This document shows positions 35,701 to 43,238 of a DNA stretch of 64,000 bases, one piece after another. Position 1 is the first letter of the stretch. Every line of letters starts with the position of its first letter. The DNA is from JAWHQP01 sp032586195. GTDB lineage: Bacteria; Pseudomonadota; Gammaproteobacteria; Enterobacterales; Pasteurellaceae. A program made the translations under genes and the position numbers. The notes under the pieces were generated by a model, which saw only the letters and a list, made by a program, of their open reading frames with translations, searched no databases and was not told the origin of the DNA. The stretch lies in NCBI GenBank assembly GCA_032586195.1, contig JAWHQP010000001.1:1-64000 (forward strand). Direction: 5' to 3'.

Positions 35701-35838
35701 GCCTTGATTAACCAAATCCGCAATAAATTCTTCTTCTAAATCCGCTTCGCTTTGATAGCTTGTGGCTTGCTCAATCGGTGTATATTTATCTAAAATGATA
35801 AAGTTTGGCGTTTCGGCGATAGGGGTTTGTTCAATCAT
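32743..35838 (-). CDS. hsdR: Type I restriction enzyme HsdR subunit
   Basis: 1031 residues. The N-terminal nuclease domain has the PD-(D/E)xK residues D150 and E164-x-K166 (VQIELKK). The SF2 motor follows with Walker A TTGSGKT at 307-313, DECH at 407-410 and GFTGTP. The C-terminal part is helical and docks to HsdM. HsdR translocates DNA and cuts it far from the recognition site when the site is unmodified, but only in complex with HsdM and HsdS. The hsdM here is broken, so the system may be off. One Hin-type USS and one exact ACAAGCGGT-type USS (34151-34159, complement) lie inside. Last gene of the leftward island. Confidence 0.94.
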   Translation of the reverse strand: MIEQTPIAETPNFIILDKYTPIEQATSYQSEADLEEEFIADLVNQGYEYRPDLTSNEKLLANIREQLEKLNQVQFSKSEWERFCNEYLNKPAESLIEKSRKIHDDYIYDFVFDDGHIQNIYLLDKKNITRNFLQVINQFEQTGKHKNRYDVTILINGLPLVQIELKKRGVAIREAFNQVHRYSKESFNAEYSLFKYLQIFVISNGTDTRYFANTTKRDKNSFDFTMNWAKSNNDLIKDLKDFTATFFQKNTLLKLLFDYCVLNVDHILMLMRPYQIAATERILWKIKSSFQAKNWSNSESGGFIWHTTGSGKTLTSFKAARLATQLPFIDKVFFVVDRKDLDYQTMKEYQKFSPDSVNGSESTAGLKRNLGKEDNKIIVTTIQKLNNLIKSEDDLPVYQQQVVFIFDECHRSQFGEAQKNLKKKFKKYYQFGFTGTPIFPQNALGAETTASVFGRELHSYVITHAIRDEKVLKFKVDYNNVRPKFKPLEQETDEKKLTAADYQQALLHPERIKEITAYILQNFRQKTHRLNATGKGFNAMFAVSSVEAAKAYYEAFKTQQQAVENPLKIATIFSFSANETQDAVGDIPDETFEPTAMNSSAKEFLSAAIAGYNAYFRTNYGVESREFQNYYRDLAKRVKNQEIDLLIVVGMFLTGFDAPTLNTLFVDKNLRYHGLIQAYSRTNRIFDATKTFGNIVTFRNLEQATIDAIKLFGDENTKNMVLEKSYDAYINGYTDNLTGETKRGYAEVVAELQERFPDPSAIETESDKKAFSQLFGEYLRLDNVLQNYDEYAQLQALQKVDLSDQSAVENFKEKYQLTDDDLAKMQTASVLPERLAQDYRSTYNDIRDWLRQQKQGEDHSKSTINWGDIVFEIDLLKSQEINLDYILELIFEQNKQAKDKDALIEEIRRTIRASIGNRAKESLIVDFIHQADLDSIPDKASIIERFFQFAQAELKKEAATLIESEKLNLEAAKRYLTHSLKREYASENGTELNEILPKISPLNPNYLTLKQRIFQKIAEFVEKFKGVGGVL

Positions 35839-35897
35839 ATTTATTTCCTATGTTATCAATCATTTTGCAAATTTATTCCAAAAACTGACCGCTTGGG

Positions 35898-36914
35898 TTA
35901 TATTTCGGAAAGTTCTTTTTCAATTTGTTCAATGCTTGGCAAATGCAGTTTAATTTCTTCTGAAAGTATTTGTTTTAATTGATATTCTGAAATCCCGATG
36001 GGTTTCGTGTTATCTTGTAAGGCATATTCTGCCACCACATTATTTTTGCTTTTACAAAGTAATAGTCCAATCGTTGGTTGATCTTGTGGGTGTTTTAATT
36101 GTTTATCTACTGCCGTAAGATAAAAATTTAATTGCCCCAAATGTTCGGGTTTAAATTTACCTGTTTTAAGCTCAATAACCACATAACAACGTAATTTTAA
36201 ATGATAAAACAATAAATCAAGATAAAATTCATCTCCGCCTACATTCAGCAAAACTTGCTTGCCTACAAAGGCAAAGCCCGCTCCAAGTTCTAATAAAAAA
36301 TCGGTAATTTGTTGGGTTAATGCTTGCTCAATGTCTTTCTCTTGAGCTTTTTCAGAAAGCATTAGAAAATCAAAACGGTAAGGATCTTTTAGCGTTTCTA
36401 TCGCTAAATCAGATTGAGCTTCAGGCAAATGCAAAGCAAAATTATTAACCGCTTTCCCTGTTCGTTCAATTAAACCGCTTTCAATTTGCATTACAAGCAC
36501 ATTGCGAGACCAGTTGTGTTCAATGGCTTTTTGGGCATACCAAATCCGTTCATCATTAGTGGATAATTTATTTAATAGAACAACATTATGACCCCACGGT
36601 AATTGTGCAACAACTTGTTGCACAATTTGCTCATCACGCCACGCACTGGCAAAAGCTCGCATATATTTCAAATTTCGTGCGGAAAAACCTTTCATTTCAG
36701 GAAAGGTTTTTTTTAAATCGGTGGATAGATTTTCAATAATTTTTGTCCCCCAACCTTTTTCTGCTTGCTTTTGTAAAATATCATCACCAATTTGCCAATA
36801 AAGCAACACTAATTCACGATTAACGGCGAATAAAGCCCTTTGCTGGGCGTGATGAATACGTTGTTTTAGTTCGTTAAGCCATTGGGTGTATTGGTTAGAG
36901 AGTTCCACTTTCAT
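35898..36914 (-). CDS. DUF1016 (YhcG-type) PD-(D/E)xK nuclease family protein
   Basis: 338 residues. The N-terminal DUF1016 winged-helix region (residues ~10-170) includes YWQIGDDILQKQ and FSARNLKYMRAFASAW. The C-terminal nuclease domain shows D233 and E248-x-K250 (VVIELKTGKFKPEHLGQLNFY), the PD-(D/E)xK core. Such proteins are common beside type I restriction genes, but their biological role is not settled. The start overlaps the end of the RloC-like gene by 20 bases, so translation is probably coupled. Codon use is like that of hsdR rather than of the AT-rich gene upstream. Cytoplasmic. Confidence 0.85.
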   Translation of the reverse strand: MKVELSNQYTQWLNELKQRIHHAQQRALFAVNRELVLLYWQIGDDILQKQAEKGWGTKIIENLSTDLKKTFPEMKGFSARNLKYMRAFASAWRDEQIVQQVVAQLPWGHNVVLLNKLSTNDERIWYAQKAIEHNWSRNVLVMQIESGLIERTGKAVNNFALHLPEAQSDLAIETLKDPYRFDFLMLSEKAQEKDIEQALTQQITDFLLELGAGFAFVGKQVLLNVGGDEFYLDLLFYHLKLRCYVVIELKTGKFKPEHLGQLNFYLTAVDKQLKHPQDQPTIGLLLCKSKNNVVAEYALQDNTKPIGISEYQLKQILSEEIKLHLPSIEQIEKELSEI

Positions 36915-39042
36915 TTCCTAAATATTTGTTATAGTGTTCAAGTGCATTATTTTTCTCAAAGCATTCTTTCATTATATTTATAATGTTCTGCTTGGTTTTA
37001 CCATTTAAATCTGCTTCCAAGTCATCAATAGAATGAGAATTTACATTAAATAGTTTCATTGCTCCTGGAGTGTCTTTGAAAAAGTCAGTTTGTTGGATAT
37101 TATTAAACTTAGTATATGTTTCAATAATTCTTCTAATTGGGTTTAAGAGAAAACAAGCATCAATACTATTATTTTCTGAAAGCTCTTTTAATTCTTTCCA
37201 TAGAGAACCATAGCTAGTATTAAAGTCATCTTTTTCATTTTCAACATGCTTAATATTAGTTTTATTGTTTATACTAGTTAGTCGATAAAATTCCCCCTTA
37301 TTATATTTAATTCCGTATTTCACATTAAGATAAAAATGTATATTATGCGTAAGAATTATTATTCTTTCTGAATCTTGAATTTTTCTCCTTAAATTTTGTA
37401 ATTCTTCAATGATTAAATATTGAACTGTATCATCGTTAGAAGTCATTGGGTCATCGAAAACAATGCATCTATTTCTACTGTTTAAGTTTTCAGTATATTC
37501 ATTTAGTTTTTCAATAAAATATAAGAAAGCTATTATATTCTTTTCTCCTGTTGATAATTCAGTTACATTTCTGATAAGAGATGTCCTTAAACATTTTATT
37601 TTATAATCGTTGCTTTCTTCCTGATGAATTAACTCAAATGAAGCATAGAGTTTTAACTTCTTATTGATTCTATCTACAAGGATTTTTTCGTTTCTTGTTT
37701 TTGCTTGTAACTCTTGTATATCCTGTTTTATTTTTGATATTTCATTACTATGATTTTCAAGTTTGCCTTCCTCTTGTTTTATTTTCTCTTTAACTTCATT
37801 TAATGCATTTTCGCTATTCTTAAGTTCATTATCTTTTATGCTGTAATTAAATTCATTGCAATATTTGTAAATGAAATGGTATCGTAATTCAGACTTAGCA
37901 TTTTCTTGCTTTTCTTTTAAATCACTTACATTATTTTCATTAGCGTAATGGTTGTATTCAGTAATGTCAGATAGGCAGTTATCAGGTAATTCTATCGCCA
38001 GCTCTTCACTTTCTTGAAATAAGTTAGATTGTTTTTCTTTTAGAGATGAATGTAATAAATCAATAAAACTATATATTTTCCCTCTTTTCTTACTAAATTG
38101 TTCTTTAATTTGTTGGATTTTTTCAGAAAAATCAGGATAAAAGTTATGCGCATTAATATTTACAGATTCATATTTGGATTTAATACTATCAAGCTCTGTA
38201 ATTTTATTGTTTATGTCTTCCTTTAATTGTTTAACTTCATCAGCAGAAAAATATTTTTCTAATTCTAAAATGGTTTCTTGTGAGATTGTACTGTTACAAA
38301 ATGCACAATGATCCCCAATTTTGTGGATTCTTAATCCTTTTTCTGCAAAATTAATTTTATCTTGATTGCCATCTAGTCTGACTAAATGAGTTCTTTCTTC
38401 AACCTTTGATTTTAGTAATGTATTCACTTCTTCAAGGAGCTTACTAAAATCGATATTTATATTAGACAACGATGTAGCCCGTTTGATTTCTGATTTTAAT
38501 ATACTTAATAGCTCATCAAATTTAGAATCACTTAATTGCTTAGCTTTTGATAATTCTTTTCTGAAATCTGGCTTATTGTATACTGAATGTGGTGTAATCC
38601 TTGGTTCAAAATCTTTTATTTCTTTCGCATATTTACTGAAAAAATTATCTATTTCATCAAATTTATTCTGGTATGTGTTTTCCTTATCTTGAAGTTCTTT
38701 CCATAAACTATTTGGCTGTGCATCTGATTTTTCAATATTATTTTTTATAATGTTAATTTCAATTTGGATAGATTCGATTTCTTTTTCTTTAAGTAATATT
38801 TGATGGTTTATATCTGTATTTTCTTCTCCAAGTACAACTGTTTCTAATTTGTCATTTTCTCCAATAATACTATTAAAACCTTGAAATACTCTAACGTCAT
38901 AATTAGAGCATTGCTGCTCTTTAATCAACCTTGTAATAGTTGATTTACCACAGCCATTTTTACCAAAAATAAAGTTGTTTTTCTTATCGAATGAGATTTC
39001 ATCTTCAATAAATAAATTTTCGTTACTTAAATCAATGTTCAT
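36895..39042 (-). CDS. RloC-like ABC ATPase with zinc hook, putative anticodon nuclease
   Basis: 715 residues. The split ABC ATPase has Walker A GKNGCGKST (27-35), signature LSTGEKN (496-502), Walker B CIVFDDP (526-532) and H-loop LTHN (564-567). Between Walker A and signature are two long coiled coils around C246-x-x-C249, a zinc-hook as in RloC and Rad50. After the ATPase, R637, E641 and H670 fit the spacing of the PrrC anticodon-nuclease triad (R320, E324, H356). RloC/PrrC proteins excise or cut the tRNA wobble region when DNA restriction is disturbed or DNA is damaged. Activity is inferred. It lies inside the type I locus between hsdS and hsdR, like PrrC. Base composition is very AT-rich, which suggests transfer. 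Confidence 0.78.
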   Translation of the reverse strand: MNIDLSNENLFIEDEISFDKKNNFIFGKNGCGKSTITRLIKEQQCSNYDVRVFQGFNSIIGENDKLETVVLGEENTDINHQILLKEKEIESIQIEINIIKNNIEKSDAQPNSLWKELQDKENTYQNKFDEIDNFFSKYAKEIKDFEPRITPHSVYNKPDFRKELSKAKQLSDSKFDELLSILKSEIKRATSLSNINIDFSKLLEEVNTLLKSKVEERTHLVRLDGNQDKINFAEKGLRIHKIGDHCAFCNSTISQETILELEKYFSADEVKQLKEDINNKITELDSIKSKYESVNINAHNFYPDFSEKIQQIKEQFSKKRGKIYSFIDLLHSSLKEKQSNLFQESEELAIELPDNCLSDITEYNHYANENNVSDLKEKQENAKSELRYHFIYKYCNEFNYSIKDNELKNSENALNEVKEKIKQEEGKLENHSNEISKIKQDIQELQAKTRNEKILVDRINKKLKLYASFELIHQEESNDYKIKCLRTSLIRNVTELSTGEKNIIAFLYFIEKLNEYTENLNSRNRCIVFDDPMTSNDDTVQYLIIEELQNLRRKIQDSERIIILTHNIHFYLNVKYGIKYNKGEFYRLTSINNKTNIKHVENEKDDFNTSYGSLWKELKELSENNSIDACFLLNPIRRIIETYTKFNNIQQTDFFKDTPGAMKLFNVNSHSIDDLEADLNGKTKQNIINIMKECFEKNNALEHYNKYLGNESGTL

Positions 39043-39073
39043 TCCTAGCTCCTTATTAAACTTCTATTTACAA

Positions 39074-40255
39074 TTATTTAAAATCCAACAACTGCTCCCG
39101 ATAATACTCATACTGTTTTTGTCGCAAGACGATTTCGTGGGGTAGCCCTTCGCTGATAGAGTTGGTCAAGCGGTCAAATTTATCCAAAATTTGCACAATG
39201 CGGTTTTGTTCTTCAAGTGATGGAATTGGGATTTTATATTCTAAAATAGCTTGTTTATTTCCCCTTGGCATTTTTGCTCCTTTGGCGTGTTTCATATTGT
39301 ATTCAAAAAACTTATCATCAGATAAAATTTGGAATAAATATTTTGCATTTATCTTATCATTGGTGATATGAATTGCTAAAACATCTCCATTTGTTCCACC
39401 ACTTTGATTAGAAAACCAAATTTTCTTCAAATACGGTCTAATATTTCCAATTAAAATATCATTTTCACTATAACCAATTAAATTTCCTTCTTTTGGTACA
39501 TAGTTTGATAATGCCTTCCCTGCTCTGTTTGGTAAAAGATTATCTACTCCGATATAATTTGTTTCATCAACATTTTGAGCCTTGATTTTAATCTTGGAAT
39601 ATTCAGCCACTTCCCCAAGCACTTTCCATTCAATAGCCCCCACCAATCGGTCATCAAAATTCAATAGTTTGTTTCTATAATATTGATATTGCTTCTGACG
39701 TAGTGTAAGCTCGGTTGTAAGCTCGGCTGTAAGGGCTGTCATTGCGTCCAAAATCCGCACGATTTCTTGTTGAACGGAGAGCGGCGGGATTGGGAGTTTA
39801 AGATTTTTTACAATCTGTATATTAATGTTCGTTTGAGAGCCTGCTCCAAGTGATTTTATGTATTCATACTGACTCAATAGAAAGTGATATACATAACGAT
39901 AATGTACAATTTCTTTGTTAAGTTGTATATTTGCACAAGCTTGATTTGTAGATAATGGAATCTTGTTAATACCAACTTTACCAACAGTAGCACCGTACAT
40001 TGCAACAATCACACAATTTTCGGGAATTATTTTAGCACTTGAACTTTTCAACCCTAATTCTGTAATTTTTACACCTGTATCCCAAATATCACCATTACCA
40101 ACTTCTTGAGTTCTTAGCCAAGGAATATTGCCATTGTAATAATCTTCAACATCTGTTTTAGGTGTGCCACCTGAAGATATTTTTACAGCCACTTCCCCCA
40201 ACGTTTTCCACTCCACTTCCGCTCCATTTAATAACTTTTCAATCGTTTTATTCAT
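39074..40255 (-). CDS. hsdS: Type I restriction-modification specificity subunit HsdS
   Basis: 393 residues arranged as two target-recognition domains (~15-190 and ~210-375), each followed by a conserved helical spacer: LSVQQEIVRILDAMTALTAEL and LEEQNRIVQILDKFDRLTNS. Each TRD reads one half of a bipartite DNA site. The two halves begin alike (EWKTLGEVA and EWKVLGEVA). The first spacer contains a short tandem repeat TAELTTEL, a type of repeat that can change half-site spacing. Its start overlaps rhuM by eight bases. Confidence 0.92.
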   Translation of the reverse strand: MNKTIEKLLNGAEVEWKTLGEVAVKISSGGTPKTDVEDYYNGNIPWLRTQEVGNGDIWDTGVKITELGLKSSSAKIIPENCVIVAMYGATVGKVGINKIPLSTNQACANIQLNKEIVHYRYVYHFLLSQYEYIKSLGAGSQTNINIQIVKNLKLPIPPLSVQQEIVRILDAMTALTAELTTELTLRQKQYQYYRNKLLNFDDRLVGAIEWKVLGEVAEYSKIKIKAQNVDETNYIGVDNLLPNRAGKALSNYVPKEGNLIGYSENDILIGNIRPYLKKIWFSNQSGGTNGDVLAIHITNDKINAKYLFQILSDDKFFEYNMKHAKGAKMPRGNKQAILEYKIPIPSLEEQNRIVQILDKFDRLTNSISEGLPHEIVLRQKQYEYYREQLLDFK

Positions 40256-41252
40256 TATTTTTTCCTTTTTTTAATCGTTTTTCCATCTGTTCTAAAATCT
40301 GCAAATCTTCCGCTTCGGCTTGTTGCATTTTTTGGATTTTGCGTGCCTGATTAAATATTTCATATTGTTGATTGGTTAGGGTTTTCATTTGTTCGTGGGA
40401 GCGTGATCCACGATGATCAAGAATGTCAAAACCGTTAAACATCAATAAACCATCCACGCTTTTCCGCCAAAAATCAAGGGTTAAATCTTGATGATTTTTC
40501 ACTCTTAATTCCGCACTTTCTAAAAAGATCATCACAAGACGGTTGAGCGAGTCTAGTTCATCACTGGAAAGATAATTTTTGGCGGTAATAATATCGCCTT
40601 TTCGGACAATTTTCCCTTTCCAAGCGGTCAGCCCCATATTGGGCAAATCGGCATTGGCTCGCTGACAAATCAGCTCAGCAGCGGTTTGTTTGGTTATTGC
40701 ATAAATCAATTTATTTTGTGTTTCCGCAAAAAACATCTGTGTGGCTTTGTCGGTTTTGTCGTAATCACTGGACAAGCGGAATAATTCCCGAATTTTTTGA
40801 TAAAACCGCATTTCACTCGCCCGAATTTCTCGGATTTGTTCCAGCAATTCATCAAAATAATCCAATCGCCCTTGCGGATTTTTTAGGCGGTCGCTATCAA
40901 TTAAAAAGCCTTTTTCAAGATAGGTTTTCAGGGTTGAACCCGCCCACTGACGAAATTGCACGCCACGTTTGCTCCGCACTCGAAATCCAATGGCTAAAAT
41001 CATTTCCAGTGAATAGTGCATTACTTCATATTGCTTGCCGTCTTCGGCAGTTATTAAATAAAACTTAATAACTGAATCTTCATCTAACTCTTTGTCTTGT
41101 AATATGTTTTTAATATGCGTGTTGATATTTGGAACAGTGGTGCTAAAAAGTTCGGCAAGCTGATTTTGCGTCAGCCAAACATTATTTTCTGCCACAAGCA
41201 AGGCAACATTGCTTTTGCCGTCTTCGGTGTGGTAAATAATCAAATCACTCAT
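40248..41252 (-). CDS. RhuM-family protein
   Basis: 334 residues. The N-terminal part, with VWLTQNQLAELFSTTVPNIN and HYSLEMILAIGFRVRSKRGV, is the RhuM signature first described as a virulence protein of Salmonella. This region resembles a phage-type antirepressor or DNA-binding domain. The C-terminal part is helical with charged coils (KMQQAEAEDLQILEQMEKR). RhuM genes often sit in type I restriction loci between hsdM and hsdS, as here. Molecular role unknown. A perfect 12-bp inverted repeat lies 78 bases upstream of its start, in the gap after hsdM. Confidence 0.85.
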   Translation of the reverse strand: MSDLIIYHTEDGKSNVALLVAENNVWLTQNQLAELFSTTVPNINTHIKNILQDKELDEDSVIKFYLITAEDGKQYEVMHYSLEMILAIGFRVRSKRGVQFRQWAGSTLKTYLEKGFLIDSDRLKNPQGRLDYFDELLEQIREIRASEMRFYQKIRELFRLSSDYDKTDKATQMFFAETQNKLIYAITKQTAAELICQRANADLPNMGLTAWKGKIVRKGDIITAKNYLSSDELDSLNRLVMIFLESAELRVKNHQDLTLDFWRKSVDGLLMFNGFDILDHRGSRSHEQMKTLTNQQYEIFNQARKIQKMQQAEAEDLQILEQMEKRLKKGKNNE

Positions 41253-41329
41253 CGGTTTCCCCTTTTATTTACAAGCGGTTGGATTTTGCAAAATATTTCA
41301 AAATTTGACCGCTCTTTTATTTCTTTTTG

Positions 41330-41354
41330 AACTGTCAACTTTAAGTTGACAGTT
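41330..41354. promoter_or_regulatory. Perfect 12-bp palindrome upstream of rhuM
   Basis: AACTGTCAACTT and its exact complement are separated by one base. It lies in the 122-base gap between hsdM and rhuM. The one-base spacer makes an RNA terminator unlikely and fits a dimeric-repressor operator. Which protein binds is unknown. Confidence 0.6.
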
Positions 41355-41374
41355 GCTCTCGGGTATCTTTCAGG

Positions 41375-42136
41375 CTATCCATTTTGCTCAATCTCCGCTA
41401 CGATTTGATCAATTTCGTTTCGCAAATTATGGATTTTTTCAACCGCTTGTTGAATGTCCGCATTGAGTTGCACAATATCAATCACTTCTCGGGTGTCTTT
41501 AGCTTCTACATAGGAGCTGACGGAAAGGTTGTACTCATTATCGGCAATGCGTTGGTTATCCACCGATTGGGAAAAATGGGCGATATTTTCTTTAGACGCA
41601 AACACATCAAGGATTTTTTGAATATGCTCATCGGTTAAAATATTATTATTGGTTTCTTTTTTAAATAATTCCGCCGCATCAATAAATTGGGTTTGGTTGT
41701 CGGTTTTGTGTTTGGAAAGCACTAAGATATTGACCGCAATAGTTACGCCATAAAATAAATTTGGAGCAAGAGCAATCACGGTTTCCACATAGTTATTATC
41801 GACCAAATACTGGCGGATTTTTTGTTCCGCACCGCCACGATAGAAAATACCAGGAAAGCTGACAATCGCAGCCCGGCCTTTGGCGGATAAATAACTTAAT
41901 GCGTGCAGAATAAAGGCAAAGTCCGCTTTGGATTTGGGGGCGAGTACGCCTGCTGGGGCGAAGCGTTCATCATTGATTAAGGTTGGATCGTCCGAGCCGA
42001 TCCATTTCACCGAATAAGGCGGATTAGAAACAATGGCATCAAAGGGTTTTTCATCGCCAAACTCAGGGGCAAGCAAGGTGTTGCCGAGCGTAATATCAAA
42101 TTTATCGTAATTGATATTGTGCAAAAACATATTCAT
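41375..42136 (-). CDS. hsdM: HsdM C-terminal part (frameshift-split type I methyltransferase)
   Basis: 253 residues beginning MNMFLHNINYDKFDITLGN. It carries the catalytic methyltransferase motif IV SNPPYSVKW (near residue 37), which flips out adenine, and the helical C-terminal tail that binds HsdS. Its frame joins that of the upstream part if one base is added to a run of six A at 42176-42181, giving GFFGQELNHTTYNLARMNMF. The ATG is internal to the original gene and has no good ribosome site. An exact ACAAGCGGT-type uptake signal lies inside (41442-41450, complement). Confidence 0.85.
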   Translation of the reverse strand: MNMFLHNINYDKFDITLGNTLLAPEFGDEKPFDAIVSNPPYSVKWIGSDDPTLINDERFAPAGVLAPKSKADFAFILHALSYLSAKGRAAIVSFPGIFYRGGAEQKIRQYLVDNNYVETVIALAPNLFYGVTIAVNILVLSKHKTDNQTQFIDAAELFKKETNNNILTDEHIQKILDVFASKENIAHFSQSVDNQRIADNEYNLSVSSYVEAKDTREVIDIVQLNADIQQAVEKIHNLRNEIDQIVAEIEQNG

Positions 42137-42924
42137 TCGGGCAAGGTTGTAGGTGGTGTGGTTAAGTTCTTGCCCAAAAAACCTTCGGTAATGATGTGAT
42201 CGTCAAATTGCTTTTTAGCTTGCAATAATAACGACCCAGAACCGCAAGCAGGGTCATAGATTTTATTGATAGAGCTTTGTCCGTGTAATGCAAGTTGTGA
42301 AACTAATTTAGAGACATTCGGTGGAGTAAAAAATTCTCCCCCCGATTTTCCCGCATTGGCAGAATAATTGGAAATAAGAAATTCATAAGCATCACCAAAT
42401 AAATCAATTTGATTGTCTTCAAATTTACCAAAATCCAATTCCTCCACGCCCTTTAACACTGCAACCAGCCGTTTATTTTTGTCGGTAACGGTATTGCCCA
42501 AGCGGTTGCTGGTGGTGTCAAAATCAGCAAATAAGCCTTTAATATCGTGTTCAGACGGAAAACCGATAGCGGAATTTTCAATGCTGTCAAAAATCGCTTT
42601 TAAATCGGTGTTGAGATTGTCATTTTTTTCGGCGTTGGCAACCACATTGCAAAAAAGTTGGCTCGGGTAAATAAAATAGCCTTTGGTTTGAATGGTGTCT
42701 GTCTTGATTTGTTGCAAAATCAGAGCATCATCGCTAAAGCCTGCGTAATTGACACTCTCATCGCCTGCTTCAATATAGTTGGTAAAATTCTCGCTGATAA
42801 AGCGATAAAACAGCGTACCTAACACATATTGCTTAAAATCCCAACCGTCCACCGCTCCCCGCACATCATTTGCGATTTGCCAAATACGGCGTTGCAGCTC
42901 GGCTCGTTGTTGAGTTGAGGTCAT
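42133..42924 (-). CDS. hsdM: HsdM N-terminal part (frameshift-split type I methyltransferase)
   Basis: 263 residues. It has the N-terminal helical domain (LQRRIWQIANDVRGAVDGWD) and the SAM-binding motif DPACGSGSLLL near 222-232. After GFLGK the sequence goes out of frame and ends at NLTTPPTTLPE. With the missing A restored in the run at 42176-42181, the whole would be ~516 residues, normal for HsdM. The two motifs needed for methylation are on different fragments, so the enzyme should be inactive unless the shift is corrected. First gene of the leftward restriction operon. Confidence 0.85.
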   Translation of the reverse strand: MTSTQQRAELQRRIWQIANDVRGAVDGWDFKQYVLGTLFYRFISENFTNYIEAGDESVNYAGFSDDALILQQIKTDTIQTKGYFIYPSQLFCNVVANAEKNDNLNTDLKAIFDSIENSAIGFPSEHDIKGLFADFDTTSNRLGNTVTDKNKRLVAVLKGVEELDFGKFEDNQIDLFGDAYEFLISNYSANAGKSGGEFFTPPNVSKLVSQLALHGQSSINKIYDPACGSGSLLLQAKKQFDDHIITEGFLGKNLTTPPTTLPE

Positions 42925-43238
42925 GTGGTATAACTCCTAATTGGATAAGATGGATAACTTAAGATTAGGCGTTAACTTTAGTTTGTTCCTCTGCGATTAG
43001 CAAGATTTTTATACCCTAAAATAATAGGCTTAAAGTGCGGTGCTGATTTTCCGAGTTTTTAATGCCGGTGTGATTGCTTGATAAATGTCAATTATTAAAT
43101 GATATAGCGGTAAAACTGTTATTTATCTAGAGTTTAACTAATACAAAACAAAAAATTTGCTTTTTTACTTAATTAAATTTGCTATTTGTTGTGTTTTTGA
43201 TTAAAACTAATGGCTTGTTTGTTACTAGAGAGGGGATT

